Origin: Bacteroidota bacterium | GTDB lineage: Bacteria > Bacteroidota > Bacteroidia > Chitinophagales > Chitinophagaceae | Direction: 5' to 3' | Assembly (NCBI GenBank): GCA_023433265.1 | Contig: JAEZDR010000045.1 | Location: 1 to 5,461 of the forward strand | Length of the DNA: 5,461 nt | In this document: positions 1 through 5,461 of the stretch, piece after piece | Numbering within the stretch: the first letter of the stretch is position 1 | Layout of the letters: every line of letters starts with the position of its first letter | The notes under the pieces: generated by a model | What the model was told of the DNA's origin: nothing | Database searches by the model: none | Seen by the model: only the letters and a program-made list of their open reading frames with translations | Program-made: the position numbers and the translations under genes

Positions 1-374
1 TGCTTGAATTGGTGAAAGACCGCTGCACCTTCCTTTCCGACTTTTATGACCAATCTTTCTTCTTCTTCAAAACACCGGAGAATATTGATTCAGCATCCCT
101 CAAAAACAAGTGGACTGATAACAAAAAGATATTCTTTGAAACATTTATAAAAGAAACCGAAGGGATAGAATGGACTGCTGAGGCACTGGAACAAAGCTTT
201 AAAGACATTGCGGCTAAACAGCAATTGAAAACAGGCGACCTCATGCTTCCTTTTCGTATCATGCTCGTAGGTAGCAAATTTGGCCCTGGGGTTTTCCAGA
301 TAGCGGCGATGATTGGCAGAGAAGAAACCTATAAACGTGTAAGCGTGGCATTGAGAGTGGCGGAAATAGCCTAG
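1..374 (+). CDS. gltX: Glutamyl-tRNA synthetase, C-terminal fragment (5' end outside window)
   Basis: Cytoplasmic class I aminoacyl-tRNA synthetase that attaches glutamate to tRNA-Glu. Only the last 123 residues are visible (codons in frame from base 3, TAG stop at 372-374). The frame is open through the left edge, so the TTG at base 9 is an internal Leu codon and not a start. What remains is the C-terminal helical anticodon-binding domain. It opens with the helix LVKDRCTFLSDFYDQ and closes with the family's signature stretch GDLMLPFRIMLVG followed by KFGPGVFQIAAMIGREET, which matches the usual pattern in which a Gly-Lys-Glu-Glu segment precedes the terminal helix. The catalytic HIGH and KMSKS motifs would lie upstream, outside the window. 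The fadN-like gene starts 32 bases downstream on the same strand, so co-transcription is possible but not shown. The family call is firm; completeness of the rest cannot be judged. Confidence 0.93.
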   Translation, partial: LELVKDRCTFLSDFYDQSFFFFKTPENIDSASLKNKWTDNKKIFFETFIKETEGIEWTAEALEQSFKDIAAKQQLKTGDLMLPFRIMLVGSKFGPGVFQIAAMIGREETYKRVSVALRVAEIA

Positions 375-406
375 ATTGAACATTTTATCAAGCGCGAACA
401 TCAACC

Positions 407-2782
407 ATGAAAAGAACCATAAAGAAAGTTGCAGTATTGGGTAGTGGCGTAATGGGTAGCAGGATAGCCGCCCATTTTGCCGGAATCGGAATGCAGGTAT
501 TGTTATTGGACATTGTACCAGCAGAAGCCATCGATAGCACTGATAAAAAAGTGAGAAACAAGATAGTGGACGAAGCATTGCAATCAGCCCTCAAAAGCAA
601 TCCTTCCCCTATTTACCATAAGGACGCCATCCAGCGCATCACTACCGGCAACTTCGACGACAATATGAAAGATATTGCCGGTTGCGACTGGATTATTGAA
701 GTGGTGGTTGAACGCCTTGATATCAAACAGCAGGTATATGAAAAAGTGGAGGCCCATCGAAAGCCGGGAACACTTATTACCACCAACACCTCGGGTATTC
801 CAATCCATATGCTGATGCAGGGCCGCAGCGATGATTTTAAGAAGCATTTCTGTGGAACGCACTTCTTTAATCCGCCCAGGTACCTGCGTCTTTTGGAGAT
901 AATACCAACCCCTGAAACTGATGCTTCTGTAGTGGAGTTTCTTATGCACTTCGGCGACGTGTATCTTGGTAAAACCACTGTGCTGGCTAAAGACACACCG
1001 GCCTTCATCGCCAACCGGGTTGGCGTGTTCAGCATTATGAGCATCTTTCATATTATGAACGAACTGGAGATGGGTATAGATGAAGTTGAAGCGTTGACAG
1101 GGCCCCTGATTGGCAGGCCTAAATCAGCCACCTTTCGCACCGCTGATGTAGTAGGTATTGATACGTTGGTGAAAGTAGCCAAAGGTGTAGCTGAGAATTG
1201 CAAGAAAGATGAGGCAGCAGCCACCTTTGCTGTGCCGACATGGCTGGATAAAATAGTAGAGAACAAGTGGCTGGGCGATAAAACAGGGCAGGGATTTTTC
1301 AAGAAAGTAAAAAGCGAGCAGGGAAAAGAAATACTTACCCTTAACCTGCAAAGCATGGAATATGGGCCAAGACAAAAGCCTAAATTTCCTTCAGTTGAAG
1401 CAGCCAAAGCTATCGACGATCTAAAGCAACGCATTAAAACATTGGCAGCAGCGCCTGACAAAGCAGGCGACTTCCTGAGGCGTTTCCACCTGGGCCTGTT
1501 TTCTTATGTTTCGCACCGCATACCAGAAATCAGCGACGAACTCTACCGCGTAGATGATGCCATGAAAGCAGGCTTTGGCTGGGAGATCGGGGCATTTGAA
1601 ACATGGGACCTCCTTGGTGTATCCAAAATGGTGGAAGTGATGGATGCATCCGGATACAAGGTAGCAGAGTGGGTGAAGGAAATGCTGCAAAAGGGTCATA
1701 GCTCCTTTTACAAAATCGAGAATGGGAAAACGCAGTATTATGATGCAGCTACCGGCGATTACAAAACTATTCCCGGGGCCGATTCATTTATCATTTTAAG
1801 CAACTACAAAGAGCAACTGGTATGGAAAAACAGTGCCTGCCGGCTGTATGATATTGGAGAGGGAGTTGCCGCGCTGGAGTGGCAAACCAAAATGAACACA
1901 ATTGGTGGCGAAGTATTGGAGGGATTGAATAAATCCATTGCCATGGCTCAAGAAAAGTTCAAGGGCCTTGTGATAGCTAATGATGGCCCCAACTTTAGTG
2001 CAGGGGCGAACGTTGGAATGATATTTATGCTCGCGATTGAGCAGGATTATGACGAACTTGATATGGCTATCCGCATGTTCCAGAACAGCATGATGCGGGT
2101 ACGCTACTCATCTGTTCCTGTTGTAATAGCTCCGCATGGACTGAGCCTTGGCGGAGGTTGTGAAATGAACCTGCATGCAGATAAAATATGTGCAGCAGCA
2201 GAAACATATATAGGGCTGGTAGAAATGGGCGTTGGGTTAATTCCCGGTGGCGGTGGAACGAAGGAATTTGTATTAAGGGCATCGGATGAAATGCATGAAG
2301 ATGAGCCGGAAACCATCACTTTAAAGAACCGCTTTTTAAATATAGCCACCGCCAAAGTAGCCACTTCAGCTTTCGAAGCCTTCAGCCTCGGGATACTTCA
2401 AAAAGGTCGGGATGAAGTGGTCGTGAACCAGGGTAGAAGAATAAATGAAGCCAGGAAATCTGTGATAGAATTGTATGACCAAGGCTATGTAACCCCCATT
2501 AAACGCAACAACATACGTGTATTGGGCAGAGGCGCGCTTGGTGCCTTGTATGCAGGTGTACACGGTATGTGGCGCGCAGGTTATGCCACGGATCATGACG
2601 TTACTGTAGCAAAGAAACTTGCCTACGTAATGTGCGGCGGCGACCTAAGCGAACAAACGATGGTAAGCGAACAGTACTTGCTGGATCTGGAACGCGAAGC
2701 TTTCCTTTCCCTTTGCGGTGAAAAGAAAACACTGGAAAGAATTCAGAGCGTATTGAAGACAGGTAAACCTGTACGAAACTAA
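407..2782 (+). CDS. fadN: FadN-type 3-hydroxyacyl-CoA dehydrogenase / enoyl-CoA hydratase
   Basis: Bifunctional cytoplasmic beta-oxidation enzyme of 791 residues. It should hydrate 2-enoyl-CoA and then oxidise L-3-hydroxyacyl-CoA with NAD+. Domain order is dehydrogenase first and hydratase last, as in Bacillus FadN (about 790 residues) and opposite to E. coli FadB. The Rossmann domain shows GSGVMG at residues 12-17 and the ribose-binding Asp35 in LLLDI. It continues with IEVVVE (97-102), the catalytic His152 in GTHFFNPP, its partner Glu164, and KDTPAFIANR (195-204). The dehydrogenase C-domain runs to about 410 (DKTGQGFF at 291, GFGWEIGAFETWDLLG at 389). The crotonase fold spans about 475-670, with oxyanion-hole segment FSAGANV (530) and GGGCE (582-586). 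Both expected catalytic glutamates are present, Glu586 and Glu606 (in VEMGVGLIPGGGGT). No key residue is missing, so both activities should be intact. The ATG at 407 places GSGVMG at the normal distance from the N-terminus; no Shine-Dalgarno precedes it. No thiolase or acyl-CoA dehydrogenase gene follows. Substrate chain length cannot be read from the sequence. Confidence 0.95.
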   Translation: MKRTIKKVAVLGSGVMGSRIAAHFAGIGMQVLLLDIVPAEAIDSTDKKVRNKIVDEALQSALKSNPSPIYHKDAIQRITTGNFDDNMKDIAGCDWIIEVVVERLDIKQQVYEKVEAHRKPGTLITTNTSGIPIHMLMQGRSDDFKKHFCGTHFFNPPRYLRLLEIIPTPETDASVVEFLMHFGDVYLGKTTVLAKDTPAFIANRVGVFSIMSIFHIMNELEMGIDEVEALTGPLIGRPKSATFRTADVVGIDTLVKVAKGVAENCKKDEAAATFAVPTWLDKIVENKWLGDKTGQGFFKKVKSEQGKEILTLNLQSMEYGPRQKPKFPSVEAAKAIDDLKQRIKTLAAAPDKAGDFLRRFHLGLFSYVSHRIPEISDELYRVDDAMKAGFGWEIGAFETWDLLGVSKMVEVMDASGYKVAEWVKEMLQKGHSSFYKIENGKTQYYDAATGDYKTIPGADSFIILSNYKEQLVWKNSACRLYDIGEGVAALEWQTKMNTIGGEVLEGLNKSIAMAQEKFKGLVIANDGPNFSAGANVGMIFMLAIEQDYDELDMAIRMFQNSMMRVRYSSVPVVIAPHGLSLGGGCEMNLHADKICAAAETYIGLVEMGVGLIPGGGGTKEFVLRASDEMHEDEPETITLKNRFLNIATAKVATSAFEAFSLGILQKGRDEVVVNQGRRINEARKSVIELYDQGYVTPIKRNNIRVLGRGALGALYAGVHGMWRAGYATDHDVTVAKKLAYVMCGGDLSEQTMVSEQYLLDLEREAFLSLCGEKKTLERIQSVLKTGKPVRN

Positions 2783-2861
2783 GAGGTGTAGTAAACTGAA
2801 GTTGAAAACACGCAGATTTGTAACATTTGTCAGAACACTGGAATTGATGCCCAACATTTCA

Positions 2862-3309
2862 ATGCTTTTTCAACAGCGCCGATAACTTTGTAGCCATCGA
2901 CATTATCAACGAAATATTAGAAGATTGCATTGAGGCCTATCCCCTTTCACCGTTTGTAATCAGCTTGTACAAACAATACCAGCAACGTGGCAGCCTGAGC
3001 AAGAAGCAACTTCAGGGTTTGTTTGCCAAAGCCTCTGAAATCAAAGGGATGCAAGCCTCAAAACTAGCCACCCTTGAAGCTATCATCAGGAAGATGCCCA
3101 ACCGGTATAAAAGTGAGGCGCCCGCCATTACACCCGTATACACAAAAGACCCCGCCATTGGTGAAATGATAGACACTATCCTTGCTAAATACCCTCAGCA
3201 TAAACAAGTCTTGTTTCTACAGTCCAAGTATCTCAATAATGAAGTATTGAGCCCGGCAGACCTCAACGACCTGAAGCGTTTTAAACAGGCCGTTGATCGA
3301 AAATCCTGA
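2862..3309 (+). CDS. Small helical protein of unknown function, with apparent frameshift near the start
   Basis: I do not recognise the family. The frame ending at TGA 3307-3309 is open back to 2848, but has no ATG or GTG; the only conventional start in it is TTG at 2965, giving 114 residues. Upstream of that TTG the same frame still reads as convincing protein (DNFVAIDIINEILEDC, then IEAYPLSPFVISLYKQYQ), an amphipathic helix continuing into the rest, so 2965 is probably not the true start. Removing one T from the five at 2866-2870 joins this frame to ATG 2862 (MLFNSADNFVAI...), giving 148 residues. ATG 2847 (MPNISMLF...) is an alternative start, giving 153. The product is charged and mostly helical, with no signal peptide, membrane segment or cysteine cluster. 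It has a basic middle (LSKKQLQGLFAKASEIKG) and an acidic to basic C-terminal helix (LSPADLNDLKRFKQAVDRKS). It lies about 65-80 bases after fadN on the same strand. It could be an intact gene with a sequence error, a decaying gene, or a gene using recoding. A real coding region is likely; its 5' boundary is uncertain. Confidence 0.62.
2866..2870 (+). other. T5 run where the reading frame breaks
   Basis: From ATG 2862 the zero frame reads ATG CTT TTT CAA CAG CGC CGA and stops at TAA 2883-2885. Skipping one T gives ATG CTT TTC AAC AGC GCC GAT AAC and enters the long open frame to 3309. A Phe tRNA sitting on TTT could slip forward onto the overlapping TTC, which it also reads, so +1 slippage is mechanically possible. 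There is no stop or rare codon in the A site to promote it, so an insertion or base-calling error in the homopolymer is the simpler explanation. Confidence 0.55.
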
Positions 3310-3505
3310 GGGCCGCCAGCCGGGCATTATACAATAGTAACGAGGATGGTCTTATATAATATCTCCCACCAAAAGTGGCTAATAGAAAGACTCCCTTGCT
3401 GTTAATGCCACCATATGCTGCTGGCCCCGTTAAAATACCCTATAATTGCTATTAGAAAAGGCTTAGCAGTCACTAATGTTCGATAGAAATGTGAACATTT
3501 GACAT
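3310..3505. other. Non-coding gap before the lipoprotein gene
   Basis: No convincing protein-coding frame is visible in these 196 bases. Contents worth naming are a short hairpin-like CCAC/GTGG at 3366-3378 with an AAAA-containing loop, a near-repeated element GCTAATAGAAA (3378-3388) and GCTATTAGAAA (3448-3458), an AT-rich TATAATTG at 3441-3448, and the 7-bp inverted repeat at 3475-3499. TATAATTG differs by one base from the Bacteroidota -7 consensus TAnnTTTG, but no clear -33 TTTG lies at the right distance, so a promoter for the lipoprotein gene is expected here but not pinpointed. Confidence 0.5.
3475..3499. promoter_or_regulatory. Perfect 7-bp inverted repeat just upstream of the lipoprotein start
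   Basis: AATGTTC at 3475-3481 and GAACATT at 3493-3499 are exact reverse complements separated by 11 bases, and the second arm ends six bases before the ATG at 3506. The half-site centres are 18 bases apart, under two helical turns, which would suit a dimeric regulator operator. In RNA it could form a weak hairpin next to the start codon. The arms are AT-rich and short, so chance cannot be excluded. No regulator gene is in the window to pair with it. Confidence 0.35.
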
Positions 3506-3895
3506 ATGAAAAACAACATCCTGTACCTATGCTTTGCACTCATAGTGCTGGCTTCATGCAAAACCGAGCAAGTATCTCCCGCTTCTTCTCTTGTTATGGA
3601 CGAACTTCCACAGGGTTTAGAGTTAAACAACGTAATTGAAAACTACGATGCCGGAAGCAACACATACAGCCTTCGTTTTACAGTGAAGAACAATTCAGGT
3701 GAAGCAATGCAAATGCCTTCTATTGAAAGCGATGTTTACAGCAACAATGCTGTAGTGGCATTAGCTACCCAAAAATTTGAAACCATTGGAGCCGGTGAAA
3801 GCAGGGAAGCAAATATGAAGGTTATCGCTGCATCAAAGCCTTCAAAAGTAGTGTTCCATTACCAGGATGCACCACTATACGGGCTGCAATTCTAA
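3506..3895 (+). CDS. Small predicted lipoprotein with a single beta-sandwich-like domain
   Basis: 129-residue envelope protein of unknown function. The N-terminus is a classical type II signal peptide: Lys2, a hydrophobic core (ILYLCFALIVLA) and lipobox LASC at 15-18, so Cys18 would be lipidated after cleavage. After a Ser/Pro-rich linker (about 22-32), residues about 38-128 read as alternating strands: NTYSLRFTVKNNSGEAMQMP, then SNNAVVALATQKFETIGAGE and an ending VVFHYQDAPLYGLQF. The 'xLRFTVKNNSGE...', 'F..IGAGES' and terminal strand pattern resembles FxLYD or LEA14-like immunoglobulin-fold domains, but this is resemblance by eye and not a family assignment. The ATG at 3506 is the only start that places the signal peptide correctly; there is no Shine-Dalgarno, as expected in Bacteroidota. 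The gene stands apart, after a 196-base gap with an inverted repeat and before a strong terminator, so it is probably transcribed alone. Inner versus outer membrane placement is not determinable; CKTEQ is not a clear surface-export signal. Confidence 0.85.
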   Translation: MKNNILYLCFALIVLASCKTEQVSPASSLVMDELPQGLELNNVIENYDAGSNTYSLRFTVKNNSGEAMQMPSIESDVYSNNAVVALATQKFETIGAGESREANMKVIAASKPSKVVFHYQDAPLYGLQF

Positions 3896-3950
3896 TATCC
3901 AACCAGGCACATTCTTTTCAAAAGCAACCATTCATTTATAAACCAACCAC

Positions 3951-3985
3951 ACAAGGCAACAGGTAAACTGTTGCTTTGTTATTTT
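3951..3985 (+). terminator. Rho-independent terminator for the lipoprotein gene, between convergent genes
   Basis: The arms at 3951-3962 (core GCAACAG) and 3968-3979 (core CTGTTGC) pair over 12 bp with one G-U wobble around a GTAAA loop, followed on the plus strand by TATTTT. It lies 55 bases after the lipoprotein stop. The right arm reaches into the stop codon of the minus-strand ABC gene (3979-3981), so that gene's transcript would also form the stem, with one C-A mismatch. Its trailing sequence on the minus strand is less U-rich (TGTGGTTGGTTTAT), so termination is likely stronger for plus-strand transcripts. Confidence 0.8.
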
Positions 3986-5461
3986 CGGGGACTATTAATC
4001 GTCCTTCCGGGAATGGCGGCAAGCAATTGCCTGGTGTATAAACTAGCAGGATGATTGTAAACCTGCTCGGCAGCTCCTTCTTCTTCAATTCTTCCAGCCT
4101 TCATTACCATAATCCTATCACTGAGGTAGCGTACCACAGCAAGATCGTGCGAGATAAATATGGCGGTGAACCCAAATTCTGTTTTCAGTTCATTTAAAAG
4201 ATTCAACACCTGAGCCTGGACGCTTACATCCAAAGCTGAAACACTTTCATCACAAACAATAAACGAAGGCTCTAGCGCTAAAGCGCGGGCAATAACGATT
4301 CGTTGTCTTTGCCCTCCGCTAAGCTGGTGAGGATAACGGTGGTAATAGTCGGCAGGAAGATTTACTTTCTCTAACAGTTCTACTACTTTGTCTTTTCTTA
4401 CCCCGGCACCCGGGTAAATGTTGTGCACTATCAGGGGCTCCTCTATTGCCTTCCCAATTGGCTGCCGTGGATCAAGCGAAGAATATGGGTCCTGGAAGAT
4501 GAGCTGCATTTCTTTTCTCAGCATCCTGAACCGTTCCGCTGAATGTGTATGAATATTGTGTTGCTTATATAATACCTCCCCTGCCGAAGGCTTGATAAGT
4601 CCCAGGACACAACGGCCCAAAGTTGTTTTCCCACAACCGGACTCACCCACCAGGCCGAGTGTTTCTCCCTCTTTTACGTAGAATGATACATCCTGCACAG
4701 CATGATACCATTTACCTGTCTTACCAAACAAACTGTTTCCAACAGGATAAGATACCCTGAGATTTTTTACCTCTAATATTTTATGGTCATTGCTATTAGG
4801 CACAAAAAGTTGTGGCTCTTGTTTAGTCACACAAGACTCTTCCTTTAGGAAATCGGCTACCACCGGTAGCCTCTCGCCTTTGTTATGCATAGAAGGCCTG
4901 CAGGCAAGAAGTGCCTTTGTATAAGGGTGGGAAGGTTCAGTTAAGACAGTTGAAGCAGGCCCTTGCTCAACCGCCTTACCCTTGTACATTACCGTTATGC
5001 TGTCAGCAATATCGGCCACGACGCCAAGGTCGTGGGAAATAAACAGTACAGCCATATTATTTTCCAACTGTAACTGCCGAATCAGTTCAAGGATACTTTT
5101 TTGCACGGTTACGTCCAGTGCGGTGGTGGGCTCGTCACAAATAAGCAGGGTTGGATTACAAACCATAGCAATAGCAATCATTACCCTTTGTTTTTGGCCA
5201 CCGCTGAGCTGATGCGGGTATTTACCATAAACCACTTCCGGTGCCGGTAGTTTTACCTTTTCGAAGAGAGATAACACTTTTTCTTTTGCATCAGCCTTAC
5301 TGGTTTGGTAATGATTGCGAAGGTTCTCAGCCACCTGCTCACCACAATTCATCAACGGGTTCAATGATGTCATTGGTTCCTGGAATACCATGGCGATGCG
5401 ATTACCCCTCAAAGATCTTAACACCTCTTCGTCCGCGGTTAATATCTCAATTACCCGGTCG
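3979..5461 (-). CDS. Tandem-ATPase ABC transporter ATP-binding protein, oligopeptide/dipeptide type (N-terminus outside window)
   Basis: Cytoplasmic ATPase subunit of a peptide-type ABC importer, with two nucleotide-binding domains fused in one chain (as in YejF or GsiA, equivalent to DppD plus DppF). The frame stays open to the right edge (DRVIEILTADEE before VLRSLRGNR), so the GTG at 5424 is an internal Val codon. 493 residues are visible. Domain 1 lacks its Walker A (off-window) but shows Q-loop MVFQEPMTSLNP (Gln27 of the visible part), signature LSGGQKQR (85), Walker B LLICDEPTTALD (105-116) and His143. It ends with the oligopeptide-type motif HPYTKALLACRPS. Domain 2 has Walker A GESGCGKTT (272-280, Lys codon at 4627-4629), Q-loop LIFQDPYSSLDP, signature LSGGQRQR (380), Walker B FIVCDESVSALD (400-411), His438, and terminal YTRQLLAAIP. 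Both visible ATPase sets look active. Domain 2 has Ser where many homologues have Pro after the catalytic Glu. The permeases and solute-binding protein are not in view. Substrate could be peptides, nickel or glutathione. Confidence 0.93.
   Translation of the reverse strand, partial: DRVIEILTADEEVLRSLRGNRIAMVFQEPMTSLNPLMNCGEQVAENLRNHYQTSKADAKEKVLSLFEKVKLPAPEVVYGKYPHQLSGGQKQRVMIAIAMVCNPTLLICDEPTTALDVTVQKSILELIRQLQLENNMAVLFISHDLGVVADIADSITVMYKGKAVEQGPASTVLTEPSHPYTKALLACRPSMHNKGERLPVVADFLKEESCVTKQEPQLFVPNSNDHKILEVKNLRVSYPVGNSLFGKTGKWYHAVQDVSFYVKEGETLGLVGESGCGKTTLGRCVLGLIKPSAGEVLYKQHNIHTHSAERFRMLRKEMQLIFQDPYSSLDPRQPIGKAIEEPLIVHNIYPGAGVRKDKVVELLEKVNLPADYYHRYPHQLSGGQRQRIVIARALALEPSFIVCDESVSALDVSVQAQVLNLLNELKTEFGFTAIFISHDLAVVRYLSDRIMVMKAGRIEEEGAAEQVYNHPASLYTRQLLAAIPGRTINSPRK

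Noticed and set aside
378..401. GAACAT repeated at 378-383 and 396-401 in the gltX-fadN gap, resembling the GAACATT arm at 3493.
   Set aside because: Six-base direct repeat without an inverted partner; expected by chance in AT-rich DNA.
90..1461. Long minus-strand open frames opposite gltX and fadN (for example 90-578, 584-1051, 1048-1461).
   Set aside because: They lie antisense to strongly supported genes, overlap one another, and their translations show no recognisable domain or sensible protein composition.
2801..2829. Possible promoter TTGAAA ... TAACATTTG between fadN and the small gene.
   Set aside because: The -7-like element has three bases instead of two between TA and TTTG, and the spacing to TTG is short. 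Too weak to annotate.
2883..2890. TAACTTTG, an exact match to the Bacteroidota -7 promoter consensus TAnnTTTG.
   Set aside because: No TTTG-like -33 element lies about 20 bases upstream. The bases also form ordinary Asp-Asn-Phe-Val codons of the inferred coding region, and a promoter here would leave only the poor TTG 2965 start downstream. Treated as chance, though it remains the alternative to the frameshift explanation.
3366..3378. CCAC-caaaa-GTGG hairpin as a terminator for the small unknown gene.
   Set aside because: Only four base pairs and no following T run.
4982..5212. 76-residue plus-strand open frame inside the ABC gene.
   Set aside because: It is the antisense of the conserved signature and Walker B region of the first ATPase domain, so it is a shadow frame.
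5422..5424. GTG as the start of the ABC ATPase gene.
   Set aside because: The frame continues upstream to the window edge with typical family sequence, and a start here would lose the first Walker A motif; it is an internal Val codon.
1..5461. Search for a novel system such as defence genes, CRISPR, transposon ends, tRNA or riboswitch.
   Set aside because: No repeats arrays, cloverleaf, transposase, integrase or terminal inverted repeats were seen; the genes are housekeeping, metabolic, transport and one small unknown.

Overview
The window looks like a chromosomal segment from a Bacteroidota bacterium, probably close to Chitinophagaceae. This is inferred from protein style (a GluRS tail of Bacteroidota type, a FadN-type fused beta-oxidation enzyme, a small LASC lipoprotein), from mid-range base composition, and from the absence of Shine-Dalgarno sequences at visible starts. 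No 16S or other decisive marker is present, so the family-level placement is tentative.

Layout. (1) Bases 1-374, plus strand: the 3' end of gltX (glutamyl-tRNA synthetase), covering only the C-terminal anticodon-binding helical domain. (2) 407-2782, plus: a full-length 791-residue bifunctional 3-hydroxyacyl-CoA dehydrogenase / enoyl-CoA hydratase of the FadN arrangement (dehydrogenase first, hydratase last), 32 bases after gltX. (3) About 2862-3309, plus: a small helical protein of unknown function. Its reading frame is complete only if one T is removed from a run of five near the start, so it carries an apparent +1 frameshift. (4) 3310-3505: a non-coding gap ending in a perfect 7-bp inverted repeat just before the next start. 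(5) 3506-3895, plus: a small lipoprotein with a probable single beta-sandwich domain. (6) 3951-3985: a strong hairpin terminator between convergent genes. (7) 3979 to the right edge, minus: most of a tandem two-ATPase ABC protein of the oligopeptide/dipeptide/nickel importer class, cut by the window edge before its first Walker A motif.

How they fit together. FadN performs two consecutive steps of fatty-acid beta-oxidation, but no thiolase or acyl-CoA dehydrogenase is adjacent in this window. The ABC ATPase would energise peptide uptake through permeases encoded elsewhere. The neighbours do not form one obvious pathway. I see no mobile element, CRISPR array, tRNA, rRNA or defence system. The observation most worth checking is the frame break at the start of the small unknown gene.
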